Of a stretch of DNA of 64,000 bases, positions 1-11,548 are shown piece by piece. Within the stretch, counting starts at the first letter, position 1; each line of letters begins with the position of its first letter. Position numbers and translations under genes: made by a program. Location: NCBI RefSeq assembly GCF_007922615.2, contig NZ_CP042301.2, positions 2,046,001-2,110,000 on the forward strand, given 5' to 3'. Source of the DNA: Nitratireductor mangrovi (GTDB taxonomy: Bacteria > Pseudomonadota > Alphaproteobacteria > Rhizobiales > Rhizobiaceae). Below the pieces are notes generated by a model. It was not told the DNA's origin. It was given only the letters and a program-made list of their open reading frames with translations, and did no database searches.

Positions 1-1560
<1,560 letters not shown>

Positions 1561-1583
1561 CTATGCCAGCTTGCCGGCTGACT

Positions 1584-3257
1584 TCAACTGACAGCCGCGT
1601 TCTCGTCGAGCAGCCGCCCCGCCGCCGCGCGGGCTTCCTCGGTGATCGTGGCGCCGGCGAGCATGCGCGCGATCTCCTCGCGCCGCGCCGCCTCGGCCAG
1701 CACGTCGACGCCGGTGGTGACGCTTTCGGCATTGCCGGTCTTGGAGATCAGGAAGTGATTGGCCGCACGCGCCGCCACTTGCGGCGCGTGGGTGACCGAC
1801 AGCACCTGCACGCGCTCGGCCAGCCGCGCCAGGCGCTTGCCGATGGCATCGGCCACGGCGCCTCCGACGCCGGTGTCGATCTCGTCGAAAACCAGGGTGG
1901 GGGCCGACCCGCGGTCGGCGAGAGCCACCTTGAGCGCCAGCAGGAAGCGCGAGAGCTCACCGCCCGACGCAATCTTCGCCATCGGCCCCGGCCGCGAGCC
2001 CGGATTCGTGCGCACCCAGAACGCCACCTCGTCGATCCCGTCCTCGCGACGGTCGTCAGGCTCCGAATCGATCTGGACCATGAATTCCGCGCGTTCCAGC
2101 TTGAGCGCCGGCAGTTCGGCCATGACCGCGCTCGCCAGCGTCTCGGCGGCGGCCTTGCGGCCTGCCGACAGCGTAGCGGCGGCGGCGTCGTAGCTCTCGC
2201 GCGTCGCCAGCGCAGCCTTTTCCAGTCCCGAGACGCGCTCCTCGCCGGCGTCGAGGTCGGCGAGTTCGGCCGCCATCTTCTCGCGCAAAGCCGGAAGGCC
2301 ATCGACCTGCACATTGTGCTTGCGTGCCGCCGCACGCAGCGCAAACAATCGTTCCTCGGCTTCCTCAAGCCTTTTCGGGTCGAATTCGGTCGCCCGCATC
2401 GCGGCGCCAATACCGCTCTCGGCCGCGTCAAGCGCGAGCAGCGCCTCGTCGAGCGCCTTGATCGTATCGTCAAGCAGCCCCGGCGCCTCGCCCGCCTTGC
2501 GCTCGAGCCGCCTGAGCAGGCTTGCCAGCGGCGGCACAGGCGAGTTGTTGCCAGCAAAGAGCTCCTGTGCCTCGCTGATCTCGGCAGCGATCTTTTCCGA
2601 TCGCATCATCGTGGCGCGCATGCCGGCGAGTTCTTCCTCCTCACCGACGACCGGCGCCAGTTGCGAAAGCTCCTCAACCGATGCGCGGAGGTAGTCGGCC
2701 TCGCGCGCTGCAGCCTCGACGCGGGCACGATGGCGGCTCAGCTCCTGCTCGGCCTCGCGCCACGCGACCCAGGCTGCCCGTGTCGTCTCGGCCTCGCCAC
2801 GCAGCCGGCCGAAGGCGTCGAGGAGATCGCGGTGCGCGGCGGTATCGACCAGCGCCCGTTCGTCATGCTGGCCATGGATTTCCACCAGCGCCCGGCCGAT
2901 CTCTCGCATCAAGGTAACACTGGACGGTCGGTCATTGACGAAGACGCGCGTGCGACCGTCGGCGGTCTGCACACGGCGCAGCACGATGTCGCCATCATCG
3001 TCCATCGCGTTTTCGCGCAGGAGGATACGCGCGGGATGGTCGGCCGGCACGTCGAAAGCCGCGCTAACCTGGCCCTGCTGGGCACCGGCGCGCACCAGCG
3101 CGGCGTCACCACGCATGCCCAGCGCCAGCGACAGCGCGTCGAGCAGGATCGACTTGCCGGCACCGGTCTCGCCGGTCAGCACCGAAAGACCGTCATGGAA
3201 ACCGATATCGAGCTTTTCGATCAGGACAATGTCGCGGATCGACAGTTGGGCCAGCAT
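1584..3257 (-). CDS. recN: DNA repair protein RecN
   Basis: RecN is an SMC-like ATPase acting early in double-strand-break repair. The protein has 557 residues, the usual length. Walker A (GETGAGKS) is at residues 29-36, a long charged coiled-coil middle follows, the ABC signature SGGELSRF is near residue 425 and Walker B (LVFDEIDTG) is near 455-462. The halves of the ATPase are therefore split by the coiled coil, as in all RecN proteins. The ATG at 3257 gives the typical start MLAQLSIRDI. It sits 15 bp downstream of bamD, so the two are probably co-transcribed. bamD-recN-ligA after lpxC is a conserved alphaproteobacterial order. No LexA box was identified by eye. Confidence 0.97.
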   Translation of the reverse strand: MLAQLSIRDIVLIEKLDIGFHDGLSVLTGETGAGKSILLDALSLALGMRGDAALVRAGAQQGQVSAAFDVPADHPARILLRENAMDDDGDIVLRRVQTADGRTRVFVNDRPSSVTLMREIGRALVEIHGQHDERALVDTAAHRDLLDAFGRLRGEAETTRAAWVAWREAEQELSRHRARVEAAAREADYLRASVEELSQLAPVVGEEEELAGMRATMMRSEKIAAEISEAQELFAGNNSPVPPLASLLRRLERKAGEAPGLLDDTIKALDEALLALDAAESGIGAAMRATEFDPKRLEEAEERLFALRAAARKHNVQVDGLPALREKMAAELADLDAGEERVSGLEKAALATRESYDAAAATLSAGRKAAAETLASAVMAELPALKLERAEFMVQIDSEPDDRREDGIDEVAFWVRTNPGSRPGPMAKIASGGELSRFLLALKVALADRGSAPTLVFDEIDTGVGGAVADAIGKRLARLAERVQVLSVTHAPQVAARAANHFLISKTGNAESVTTGVDVLAEAARREEIARMLAGATITEEARAAAGRLLDENAAVS

Positions 3258-3272
3258 CGCGAGGTCTGGCCG

Positions 3273-4139
3273 TCAGCCGCCCAGTATGGCCGCTCCGGCC
3301 TTCGACAGCCACGAGCCCGTGTTCTCGCGCGGCTCCAGCCCGCCGCTCTGCAGCAAGGCGTAGGAATCACGGTACCACTGGCTGTCCGGATAGTTGTGCC
3401 CGAGCACGGCGGCGGCCGTCTGCGCTTCCGAAGCCAGCCCCATCGCCAGGTAGCTTTCGGTCAGCCGCGCCAGCGCCTCCTCGACATGGCGCGTGTCCGA
3501 GTAGGCCTCCACGACCAGCCGGAACCGCTTGATGGCGGCAATGTATTCGCGGCGTTCGAGGTAATAGCGGCCAATCTGCATTTCCTTGCCGGCCAGCTGG
3601 TCGCGCGCAAAACGCTTCTTCGCCTTGGCATCCTCGACATATTCGGATTCAGGCCAACGCGTGATCACCTCGTCCATCGCCTCGATGGTGTTGCGCGAAT
3701 CCTTCTGGTCCTGGGTCACGTCGGGGATCTGGCGGAAATAGCTCAAGCCGACGATGTACTGCGCATAGGCCGCGTCGTCGCTGTAGGGATAAAGCGAGAC
3801 GTAACGCTTGCCGGTGTTGATGGCATCGACATAATTGCCTTGCCGATAGTTGGCGAAGGCATGCATGACCATCGAGCGGCGGGCAAATTCGGAATAGGGA
3901 TGCTGCCGGTCGATCGCCTCGAACTTGGCGATCGCCTCGCTCATCCGGCCGGCCTCGAGATTGGCCAGCCCTTGATTGTAGAGAACGTCGGCCGGCTCGA
4001 TCTCCTCGACATAGGCCGTGAGATCGAGATCCCTGTCGGAACTGCAACCCGCTACGGAGAGCGGCGTCATCGCCGCCGCCAGCACGATGAGTGCATTGGC
4101 AAGGCCGCTTCTTGGCCGCGTCGATCGAACGGAATGCAT
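3273..4139 (-). CDS. bamD: Outer membrane assembly lipoprotein BamD
   Basis: BamD is the essential lipoprotein of the BAM complex that inserts beta-barrel proteins into the outer membrane. The ATG at 4139 gives 288 residues with a basic n-region, a hydrophobic stretch and the lipobox LSVAGC, so it should be cleaved and lipidated at that Cys. An upstream in-frame start at 4229 would bury the signal peptide and was rejected. The mature part holds TPR-like repeats (for example around [15 protein letters not shown] and the [11 protein letters not shown] region), as expected for a TPR scaffold. It lies between lpxC (117 bp upstream) and recN (15 bp downstream). Confidence 0.95.
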   Translation of the reverse strand: MHSVRSTRPRSGLANALIVLAAAMTPLSVAGCSSDRDLDLTAYVEEIEPADVLYNQGLANLEAGRMSEAIAKFEAIDRQHPYSEFARRSMVMHAFANYRQGNYVDAINTGKRYVSLYPYSDDAAYAQYIVGLSYFRQIPDVTQDQKDSRNTIEAMDEVITRWPESEYVEDAKAKKRFARDQLAGKEMQIGRYYLERREYIAAIKRFRLVVEAYSDTRHVEEALARLTESYLAMGLASEAQTAAAVLGHNYPDSQWYRDSYALLQSGGLEPRENTGSWLSKAGAAILGG

Positions 4140-4256
4140 CTTTGCTCTTGTCCCTCGGCCCCAAAGCGGGCACTTGACCGCCGCCATTAAACACAGCACC
4201 GGCACTCGGGCAACGCTATCGCGCCGCAATCGCGCAATTTTGTGGCAACGGTCGCG

Positions 4257-5207
4257 TTAGAGCCGCCAGGGCGCATAGACCGGCGCGTTGACTGCCACCA
4301 GTTCCGCCGTGCGGCCGCGTTCACGGCGACCCGTCTCCACGATCTCGAAGGCGCTGCTGTCGGACAGCAGCAACCGAAGCGCCGAAGCGTTGAGGCTGTG
4401 CCCGCCGCGATAGGAACGGAAGCAGCCAATGAAGCGGGCACCGGCAAGCGCCAGGTCGCCCATCGCATCGAGCGTCTTGTGGCGCACGAACTCGTCCTCG
4501 AAGCGCAGCCCGCCAATATTGACGATGCTGTCGTCCTCGGCGATCACGACGGAATTGTCGAGCGAAGAGCCAAGCGCATAGCCGGCCGCCCAAAGTCGCT
4601 CGACATCGGTGACGAACCCGAAGGTGCGGGCGCGGGCGATATCGCGCTTGAAGCTTGCCGGCCCTACCTCGGTGGTGAATTTCTGGCGACCAATCGCCTT
4701 GCTCTCGAAATCGATCTCGACCTCGAAGCGGGTTCCGTCATGCGGCAGGAACTCCGCCCATGAACCGCCCTTTTCGATGCGGATCGGCTTCAGCACCCGG
4801 ATATAGCGACGCTTGGCGGAGAGCGCGGCAATGCCGGCCTGTTCGAACGCCTCGACGAAGCTCTGGCCGCTGCCATCCATGATCGGCACTTCCGGTCCGT
4901 CGATGTCGATCGCGACGTTGTCAACGCCCAGTGCGAACAGCGTCGCCATCAGGTGCTCGACGGTGGCCACATGAATGCCGCTTGCATCGCCAAGCACGGT
5001 GCAAAGGTCGGTCGCGCCTATCTCGGAGACGAGCGCGCGGATTTCGCGCTGCTCACCATCGGCCGACTGGCAGTTGAAGACGATTCCAGTATCCGCATCC
5101 GCCGGACTGAAGTGAATCGTCACCGCCTTGCCGCTATGCACGCCGACGCCGGACAGGCACGTGCGCGATCTGAGGGTGGTTTGATATTCGTGCAATTCTA
5201 TTCCCAT
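4257..5207 (-). CDS. lpxC: UDP-3-O-acyl-N-acetylglucosamine deacetylase LpxC
   Basis: LpxC is the Zn-dependent deacetylase for the first committed step of lipid A synthesis. The ATG at 5207 (MGIELHEYQT) gives 316 residues, the family size. The longer in-frame start at 5351 adds sequence unlike LpxC and is rejected. Predicted zinc ligands are His85 (TVEHLMATL), His243 and Asp247 (RHKTLDAMGD), and the catalytic His is His270 (RGGHSLN). It lies downstream of ftsZ, separated by 287 bp that include a hairpin, so it probably has its own promoter in that gap. Confidence 0.97.
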   Translation of the reverse strand: MGIELHEYQTTLRSRTCLSGVGVHSGKAVTIHFSPADADTGIVFNCQSADGEQREIRALVSEIGATDLCTVLGDASGIHVATVEHLMATLFALGVDNVAIDIDGPEVPIMDGSGQSFVEAFEQAGIAALSAKRRYIRVLKPIRIEKGGSWAEFLPHDGTRFEVEIDFESKAIGRQKFTTEVGPASFKRDIARARTFGFVTDVERLWAAGYALGSSLDNSVVIAEDDSIVNIGGLRFEDEFVRHKTLDAMGDLALAGARFIGCFRSYRGGHSLNASALRLLLSDSSAFEIVETGRRERGRTAELVAVNAPVYAPWRL

Positions 5208-5437
5208 GGCCCCGCCCCGTACGAGACCGCTTGGCCAGTTGTTGCCTGCGGTTCTTCTCCGCGCACGCCCAGGCGCCCCATTCCCCGAAAGCCCTGCACA
5301 ACGCTTTGATTTTTCGGGGCCGAAGATAATGGCCACGCGGAGAGTCGCCAAATCACGCTTTCTTACTCTGTGTTACGCCGAAATCACGCGAGATTTCCGA
5401 GGTTAGCCATTGATTTTTCATCAGTTTCTACGAAGGC

Positions 5438-5460
5438 AGGCCGGAGCGTCACTCCGGCCT
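5438..5460 (-). terminator. Hairpin downstream of ftsZ
   Basis: A perfect 9-bp inverted repeat (AGGCCGGAG, loop CGTCA, CTCCGGCCT) starts 35 nt past the ftsZ stop. There is no clean T-run after it on the minus strand, so it may be a Rho-independent terminator with a weak tail or an mRNA-stabilising stem. The rest of the 5208-5494 gap shows no gene and presumably holds the lpxC promoter. Confidence 0.6.
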
Positions 5461-5494
5461 GTTACAATCCGTGTCGTGCACCTGTCAGGGCACG

Positions 5495-7120
5495 TCAGTT
5501 GGCCTGCCGGCGAAGGAAGGCAGGAATCTCCAACTGATCGTCTTCCTGGGCCGGGCGAGCCGACGGCGTCAGGCGCCCGTGGTCGTCGAGTTGCCCCTTT
5601 CGCGGCGCGTAGAGCTGCGGGTCCTGGTTGGAAAGGCGCCGTGATTCGGCCTGCCTGACTAACTGCGGCTCGCGCGGCGGCGCGGCGTTCGTGCGCACCG
5701 GCTCGTCGTCACGCTTGGAAAGACCCGTGGTGAGCCGCTTGAGCAGCCCCATCGGTCCCTTTTCGTCCGACGACGTCGGCTCGGCACTCGCCTGCATTTC
5801 AGCCTTTGCCACCGGGGGAAAGTCCTCGACGCGCGGCATGCGCGGCGACTGCTCCGCGACCGGTCGTGCCTGCGGCATCTCCGCGGCTGGTGCCTGTTCG
5901 GCCACCGGGGCGCCGTGGAAGATGCGGCTTTGCGGCCGGAACTCGCCTGCGGCCTCTCCGGCCGAGCGCTCGGCATCACGAATAGCCTCGGCGACCGGGT
6001 CGATCTCGGCTTGCATCTGCGGCTTTTCGGCTTGTAGCGCCACGGCAGGCTGCGGCTGGGCGGCGGGCTTCGGTTCGGGTGCCGCCGCTGCCGGCCGCGC
6101 CGCGACTTTGGGCTGGTGGCGGATTTCGATCGGTGCGGCTGCGATCTCGGACGCCTTCTTGTCGATGCCGGTTGCAACCACCGAGACGCGGATCACGCCT
6201 TCGAGATCCTCGTCGAAGGTCGCACCGAGGATGATGTTGGCCTCCTGGTCGACTTCCTCGCGGATGCGGGTTGCCGCCTCGTCGACCTCGAACAGCGTCA
6301 GGTCGCGGCCACCGGTGATCGAGATCAGCAGCCCGCGCGCACCCTTCATCGAGCTCTCGTCGAGCAGCGGATTGGCAATCGCCGCCTCCGCCGCCGCCAT
6401 TGCGCGGCCTTCGCCGGAAGCCTCGCCGGTGCCCATCATCGCCTTGCCCATCTCGCGCATGACCGAACGCACGTCGGCGAAGTCGAGATTGATCAGGCCC
6501 TCCTTGACCATCAGGTCGGTGATGCAGGCCACGCCGGAATAGAGCACCTGATCCGCCATCGCGAAGGCGTCGGCAAAGGTGGTCTTGTCATTGGCGATGC
6601 GGAAGAGGTTCTGGTTCGGGATGACGATCAGCGTATCGACGCATTTCTGCAGTTCCTCAATGCCGGTGTCGGCGGTCTTCATCCGCCGCTGGCCTTCGAA
6701 GTGGAACGGCTTGGTGACGACGCCGACGGTCAGGATTCCCTTTTCGCGCGCCGCATGCGCAACGACAGGAGCCGCACCGGTCCCGGTGCCGCCGCCCATG
6801 CCGGCGGTGACGAAGCACATATGCGTGCCGGCCAGATGATCGACGATCTCGTCAATGCACTCCTCCGCCGCCGCGCGGCCAACTTCCGGCTGCGACCCGG
6901 CACCAAGCCCCTCGGTCACATGCGCGCCGAGTTGGATCAGGCGCTCCGCCTTCGACATCGTCAGCGCTTGTGCATCGGTGTTGGCGACCACGAAGTCGAC
7001 CCCGCGCAGCCCGGCCGTGATCATGTTGTTGACGGCGTTGCCGCCACCCCCGCCAACACCGAAAACGGTGATGCGCGGCTTCAGCTCGGTGATGTCCGGC
7101 TTTTGCAGATTGATAGTCAT
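5495..7120 (-). CDS. ftsZ: Cell division protein FtsZ
   Basis: FtsZ is the tubulin-like GTPase that forms the division ring. The 541-residue length is long for FtsZ but normal for rhizobial FtsZ1. The G-box [13 protein letters not shown] is at residues 21-33 and the tubulin signature GMGGGTGTG at about 107-115. The folded domain ends near residue 320. A Pro/Ala/Gln-rich linker of roughly 200 residues follows, then the C-terminal peptide [12 protein letters not shown] that binds FtsA and other partners. The ATG at 7120 lies 67 bp downstream of ftsA. It is the last gene of the ddlB-ftsQ-ftsA-ftsZ run. Confidence 0.98.
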   Translation of the reverse strand: MTINLQKPDITELKPRITVFGVGGGGGNAVNNMITAGLRGVDFVVANTDAQALTMSKAERLIQLGAHVTEGLGAGSQPEVGRAAAEECIDEIVDHLAGTHMCFVTAGMGGGTGTGAAPVVAHAAREKGILTVGVVTKPFHFEGQRRMKTADTGIEELQKCVDTLIVIPNQNLFRIANDKTTFADAFAMADQVLYSGVACITDLMVKEGLINLDFADVRSVMREMGKAMMGTGEASGEGRAMAAAEAAIANPLLDESSMKGARGLLISITGGRDLTLFEVDEAATRIREEVDQEANIILGATFDEDLEGVIRVSVVATGIDKKASEIAAAPIEIRHQPKVAARPAAAAPEPKPAAQPQPAVALQAEKPQMQAEIDPVAEAIRDAERSAGEAAGEFRPQSRIFHGAPVAEQAPAAEMPQARPVAEQSPRMPRVEDFPPVAKAEMQASAEPTSSDEKGPMGLLKRLTTGLSKRDDEPVRTNAAPPREPQLVRQAESRRLSNQDPQLYAPRKGQLDDHGRLTPSARPAQEDDQLEIPAFLRRQAN

Positions 7121-7187
7121 GTCCTCGTCCTTTTCGCCTTTCTTGCCGCATCGCCGCAGCGGCTGCCTGGAGGTTCGACCCTCGGAG

Positions 7188-8498
7188 TTAGAAGCTGTCC
7201 CTCAGCCATTGACCCATGCGCTGGAACCGCCCGCCCGTACCCGTTGAACGCATGCGCAGAAATCCAGAAACCCGGTTGTTTTCGAATGAGGCGACCTGCG
7301 GATAGATCATCAGCCCGACCGCCGCCGCGAAGGCCGGCCCCTTGGCCGCCTCCGGCAACCCCGCCACGCCGAGCGGCCGCCCGATGCGCACATTGCGCCC
7401 GAGCACGCGACGCGCCGCCTCCGGCATCCCCGCCAACTGGCTGGCGCCACCAGTCAGCACCACACGCTTGCCGACGGTCGAGCCGTAGCCGGACCGGCTA
7501 AGCCGCTCGCGCACGATCTCCAGTGTTTCCTCGACCCGCGCGCGGATGATGCGCGCCATCACCGAGCGCGGCACCTGGTGCGGCTCGTCACCATCGTCGC
7601 CGCCGACCGGCGGAATATTCACGATGTCACGGTCGTCGGCGGCACTCGGCAGCGCCGAGCCATGCATGACCTTCAGCCGCTCGGCGGTCTCGACGCTGGT
7701 CGAAAGGCCGCGCGCCATGTCCAGCGTCACATGCCTGCCGCCGACCGGGATAGATTCGGCATGTACGAACTTGCCTTCGGCGAACACCGAAATGGTTGTC
7801 GTGCCGCCGCCCATGTCGATGCAGGCCGCGCCCAACTCGGCCTCATCGTCAACGAGCGCTGCAAGCCCGCTTGCATATGGCGTGGCCACCATGCGCTCGA
7901 CGGAAAGATGCGCCCGGTTGATGCACAGTTCGAGATTGCGGATCGGGGCCGCGTCGGCCGTCAGCACATGCATGTCGACGCCCAGCGTTTCGCCGATCAT
8001 GCCGCGCGGGTCGCGCACGCCGCGTTCGGCATCGAGCGTGAAACCGACCGCCAGCGAATGGACGAGTTCGCGCTCGACTTCCAGCGCCTGCTTGGCGCCG
8101 GCCGCAAGGACTTTCTTGATATCCGCGGCGGCCGCCGCATGCCCCCCGAGATTGACCGTCGCGGTCGAGACGTCGCTCTTCAAGCGGCCGGCCGACAGGT
8201 TGACGATCAGCGAATCGACGGTCACTCCCGCCATCCGCTCGGCGGCGTCGACGGCGAGCCTGATGGCGCTTTCGGCATGGTCGAGATCGACGACCATGCC
8301 CGACTTGACCCCGTGTGACTTCTGGTGACCGATGCCGACCACTTTGGCCTGATGCGTGCGCCCCTTGAGCAACTGGCCAGTCTCCGCGGGTCGGAGCTTG
8401 CCGATGATGCAGCAGATCTTGCTCGAACCCACGTCGAGCACGGTCACGACACCCGAGCGCGCGCCCGTATCTCCTCGCGGTCCGGCGAGCCAGCTCAT
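7188..8498 (-). CDS. ftsA: Cell division protein FtsA
   Basis: FtsA is an actin-fold ATPase that anchors FtsZ to the inner membrane. It has 436 residues. The N-terminus contains the phosphate-1 region ([16 protein letters not shown]), and the [15 protein letters not shown] and [10 protein letters not shown] segments match phosphate-2 and adenosine motifs. The C-terminus ends in a basic, amphipathic-looking stretch ([14 protein letters not shown]), the expected membrane-targeting helix. The ATG at 8498 overlaps the ftsQ stop by 4 bp (ATGA), which implies translational coupling. Confidence 0.97.
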   Translation of the reverse strand: MSWLAGPRGDTGARSGVVTVLDVGSSKICCIIGKLRPAETGQLLKGRTHQAKVVGIGHQKSHGVKSGMVVDLDHAESAIRLAVDAAERMAGVTVDSLIVNLSAGRLKSDVSTATVNLGGHAAAAADIKKVLAAGAKQALEVERELVHSLAVGFTLDAERGVRDPRGMIGETLGVDMHVLTADAAPIRNLELCINRAHLSVERMVATPYASGLAALVDDEAELGAACIDMGGGTTTISVFAEGKFVHAESIPVGGRHVTLDMARGLSTSVETAERLKVMHGSALPSAADDRDIVNIPPVGGDDGDEPHQVPRSVMARIIRARVEETLEIVRERLSRSGYGSTVGKRVVLTGGASQLAGMPEAARRVLGRNVRIGRPLGVAGLPEAAKGPAFAAAVGLMIYPQVASFENNRVSGFLRMRSTGTGGRFQRMGQWLRDSF

Positions 8499-9424
8499 AT
8501 CGCCCGCCCCTGTCGCTTCTTGCCGCCGCGCGCCTTCACCGCGGCGTCGCGCCGCACCACCGCCTCAGGCGTCAGCTTCACGACCAGCCGGTCGTCGAGA
8601 CGCATGTCGACCGCGACGATGTCGCGCGACAGCAGCCCCTGCGCCTGATCCAGCGCGGCCAGGTCAGCCAACGCGGCGCGCTCGCCGTCTTCCGGCAGCT
8701 TGACGGTGATGCCGTTCTCCAGCCGAAGGTTCCAGCGCCGGTCGGCGACCCTGACATAGCCCCTGACGCGCGAGGCCAGGCCCGGGTGCAGGCCGACCTT
8801 GTGCACGATCAGCTGCGCCTTCTGCGCCGCGCCGACACCGACGACCAGCGGCAAGGTGGCGTAGCGCTCGCTGCGGAAGGGCGCGATTTCAGCGCCCGAT
8901 CGCTCGATCAGGGTGAGATCGCTGCCACGCTGCCAGATGGCGAAAGGCTGCTTTTCCTCGATCGCGATCTCGACGGCATCGGGATAGATCTTGCGCACCG
9001 ACGCCGACCGCACCCAAGGCATCGCGGCGATGCGCGAGCGCGCGTGATCGACGTCGAAACCGACCAGTGACGTCCAGCCGTCCAGCTCGAGACGCTGCAG
9101 GATATCGATTTCGGAGGTCTCGCGGTGACCGGAGATGCGCACATCGCTGATGGCGAAGCCGCCAATCGAGGTGACACCCTTGACGATGGCCGGGTAGTGT
9201 CCACCCAGCGCCGCCCCATAGGCGCCGGTGAGCAGGAACAGCACCGCAGTTGCCGCCGCCGTCGCATGGCGGGGAATTTCGATACGGCTGAAATCGATGC
9301 GCGACGCCGCCCTGACCGGGCGCCTCAAGAGCCGCGGCAGAACCCCTTCCGCGATGCCGGCGGGCATGCGCAGCCAGCCGGCGGAGCCAGCGGCGCGGTT
9401 CTTGCCGGGTCTCAACGCAAACAC
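8495..9424 (-). CDS. ftsQ: Cell division protein FtsQ
   Basis: FtsQ is a bitopic divisome protein linking FtsA/FtsK to FtsB-FtsL. I chose the GTG at 9424: it is preceded by GGAGGA about 7 nt upstream and gives the rhizobial-looking start (V/M)FALRPGKN. The frame stays open to an ATG at 9445, which lacks such a site. The 309-residue protein has one transmembrane segment ([18 protein letters not shown]) followed by the POTRA domain ([18 protein letters not shown]) and the FtsQ beta domain. It overlaps the ddlB stop by 13 bp and ftsA by 4 bp. Confidence 0.94.
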   Translation of the reverse strand: MFALRPGKNRAAGSAGWLRMPAGIAEGVLPRLLRRPVRAASRIDFSRIEIPRHATAAATAVLFLLTGAYGAALGGHYPAIVKGVTSIGGFAISDVRISGHRETSEIDILQRLELDGWTSLVGFDVDHARSRIAAMPWVRSASVRKIYPDAVEIAIEEKQPFAIWQRGSDLTLIERSGAEIAPFRSERYATLPLVVGVGAAQKAQLIVHKVGLHPGLASRVRGYVRVADRRWNLRLENGITVKLPEDGERAALADLAALDQAQGLLSRDIVAVDMRLDDRLVVKLTPEAVVRRDAAVKARGGKKRQGRAI

Positions 9425-10338
9425 GAGGCGTCCTCCACCATCCAACGCAGGAGCTCTCCAAAATCGTGACCGGCATGCGCGGCGAGTTCCGGCACGAGCG
9501 ACGTCGGCGTCATGCCCGGCTGGGTGTTGACTTCAAGCCAAATCAGCTCGCCATTTTCCGAATGGCGATCGTCGTAGCGGAAGTCGGACCGGGACACGCC
9601 CCGGCAGCCGATGGCTTGATGAGCCTTGAGCGCGAGTGTCTGTATTTTTTGGTAAATATTCGGTGAAATTTTTGCGGGGCATTCGTGATTTGATCCACCC
9701 GCGACGTACTTTGCGTCGTAATCATAGAAGGAATGTCCGACCGGGATGATCTCGGTGACGCCGAGCGCCACGTCGCCCATGACGGCGCAGGTCAGTTCGC
9801 GACCGTGAATGAAACGCTCGACCATGACCGTGTCGCCATATTTCCACTCCGAGGACTGGATCACCTGCGGCGGGTGCGACTGATCCTCCCTGACGATGAC
9901 CACGCCGAAGCTCGACCCTTCATTGACCGGCTTGACCACGTAGGGCGGCTTCATCGGATGTTCGGGGCCGATCGCGAAGCGGTTGCGCACCTTGGACTCG
10001 GCGACCGGGATGCCGGCCGCCCTGGCGATCACCTTGGCCCGCTCCTTGTCCATTGCCAGCGCCGAGGCGAGCACGCCGGAATGGGTGTAGGGCAACTCCA
10101 GATATTCGAGGATGCCCTGCACCGTGCCGTCCTCGCCATAGGGGCCGTGCAGCGCATTGAAGGCAACGTCGGGCTTGAGTTCCTCGAGCACCCGGCCGAC
10201 ATCACGGGCAACGTCCACCCGGGTCACCCGGTAGCCCTCAGCCTCGAGCGCATCGGCGCAGGCATTTCCGGAGGACAGTGACACCGGCCGCTCGGAAGAA
10301 AAGCCCCCCATCAGAACGGCCACGTGCTTGCTCCCCAT
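9412..10338 (-). CDS. ddlB: D-alanine--D-alanine ligase
   Basis: Ddl joins two D-Ala with ATP to make the dipeptide that MurF adds to UDP-MurNAc-tripeptide. The ATG at 10338 ([20 protein letters not shown]) gives 308 residues with the expected N-terminal GGxSxE substrate loop and ATP-grasp motifs ([29 protein letters not shown]). The longer start at 10455 adds low-complexity basic sequence and was rejected. It is the first gene of the ddlB-ftsQ-ftsA-ftsZ group. The 244-bp gap before it probably contains that group's promoter. Confidence 0.95.
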   Translation of the reverse strand: MGSKHVAVLMGGFSSERPVSLSSGNACADALEAEGYRVTRVDVARDVGRVLEELKPDVAFNALHGPYGEDGTVQGILEYLELPYTHSGVLASALAMDKERAKVIARAAGIPVAESKVRNRFAIGPEHPMKPPYVVKPVNEGSSFGVVIVREDQSHPPQVIQSSEWKYGDTVMVERFIHGRELTCAVMGDVALGVTEIIPVGHSFYDYDAKYVAGGSNHECPAKISPNIYQKIQTLALKAHQAIGCRGVSRSDFRYDDRHSENGELIWLEVNTQPGMTPTSLVPELAAHAGHDFGELLRWMVEDASCLR

Positions 10339-10582
10339 GCCTCGACTTCCCCTTCTCCGGCGGGCCGCATCCATGCGTTGTCGAGGCTTGAGTCCGAGTC
10401 CACCGGCAGGTGACCCCCCAGTCCGATACGCGGGTGAACGCGTGTTGCGACTCAAATCAGGAAACGCTCAACCCCAAGGAATCAGAGCTTTGCGCCGCTG
10501 GCAAGTACAGATTGCGGGATTGGCGGAACTTGCAGCCCGCAGGCGAGAAAATTACCTTGCTGACGGCAACATCGCGGCGCTC
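10339..10582 (-). promoter_or_regulatory. ddlB-ftsQAZ upstream region with GANTC cluster
   Basis: This is the only gap of more than 70 bp inside the mraZ-to-ftsZ run, and it holds no convincing gene. Four GANTC sites lie within about 95 bp (10390-10394, 10396-10400, 10449-10453, 10479-10483). GANTC is the target of the alphaproteobacterial cell-cycle methyltransferase CcrM. A promoter for ddlB-ftsQ-ftsA-ftsZ is inferred, not seen as clear -35/-10 boxes. Confidence 0.45.
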
Positions 10583-11548
10583 TCAGAGCATCTGGCCAAG
10601 AAACTCGTCGACCTCGTGGCCCGGCTTGAAGTCGCCGATGCGCTTGATTTCCCATTCAAGCCGGATGCCGGAGTTCTCCAGCACGCGCGCGCGGACGGTC
10701 TCGCCTAGCAATTCGAGATCGTAACCGGTCGCCGTGCCGGTGTTGATCATGAAGTTGCAGTGCATGGGCGACATCTGGGCGCCGCCGATCATCAGTCCGC
10801 GGCAGCCAGCCGCGTCGACCTCTTTCCACGCCGACGTGCCTTCGGGGTTCTTGAAGGTCGAGCCGCCGGTCTTCTCGCGGATCGGCTGAACGGTCTCACG
10901 GTGATGCTGGACGGCATCCATCGCCGCCCTTATCTCCTCGCGCGGCGCCGGCTCGCCGGCAAGGATCGCGGAGGTGAAGATCAGATTTCCGGGAGCGGAG
11001 GAATGGCGATAGGCGTAGCCCATCTCGGCATTCGAAAACACGTGCCGCTCGCCCTCGCGGTCGAGCGCCCTGACCTCGACGACGCGCTCGCGGGTCTCGA
11101 CGCCGTTGGCGCCGGCGTTCATGCGCAGTGCCCCGCCGATGCCGCCGGGAATGCCGTGATAGAAATGAAAGCCGCCCAGCCCCGCTTCGAGCGCGACCGC
11201 TGCCACCCGCTTGTCGGGCGTTGCCGCGCCCGCCTCGATCCGGTTTTCGCCGATCGCCTTCGCCTCGCCGAACCCCTTTGCCGAAAGCCGCACGACAAAG
11301 CCGCGAATACCGCCCTCTCGCACCAGAAGGTTGGAGCCGATGCCGACCACGGTGACCGGCACCTCCCGTGGCACTGACTTCAGGAAGGCGGAAAGGTCGT
11401 CCTCGTCGGCCGGCTGGAACAGGGCGTCCGCCGTGCCCCCGGCGCGGAACCAGGTGATCTTGTCCATAGCGGCATCGGGCGTAATGCGCCCGCGCAGCCC
11501 CGCCAGCCTGTCACCCAGCCTGTCCAGCAGCGCCGAACCGCCACTCAT
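10583..11548 (-). CDS. murB: UDP-N-acetylenolpyruvoylglucosamine reductase MurB
   Basis: MurB is the FAD enzyme that reduces UDP-GlcNAc-enolpyruvate to UDP-MurNAc with NADPH. The ATG at 11548 ([13 protein letters not shown]) overlaps the murC stop by 4 bp and gives 321 residues. The same frame extends to 11971 only as read-through of murC antiframe sequence. FAD-binding motifs are [14 protein letters not shown] and [15 protein letters not shown]. The catalytic Ser lies in [10 protein letters not shown], and the C-terminus has the conserved [10 protein letters not shown] segment. It is last of the mraZ-murB co-directional run. Confidence 0.97.
   Translation of the reverse strand: MSGGSALLDRLGDRLAGLRGRITPDAAMDKITWFRAGGTADALFQPADEDDLSAFLKSVPREVPVTVVGIGSNLLVREGGIRGFVVRLSAKGFGEAKAIGENRIEAGAATPDKRVAAVALEAGLGGFHFYHGIPGGIGGALRMNAGANGVETRERVVEVRALDREGERHVFSNAEMGYAYRHSSAPGNLIFTSAILAGEPAPREEIRAAMDAVQHHRETVQPIREKTGGSTFKNPEGTSAWKEVDAAGCRGLMIGGAQMSPMHCNFMINTGTATGYDLELLGETVRARVLENSGIRLEWEIKRIGDFKPGHEVDEFLGQML

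Noticed and set aside
1563-4190. Very long plus-strand reading frame (875 codons)
   Set aside because: It is antisense to recN and bamD, both strong family matches; high-GC genes commonly leave open frames on the other strand. Its product is Arg/His/Gln-rich and matches nothing.
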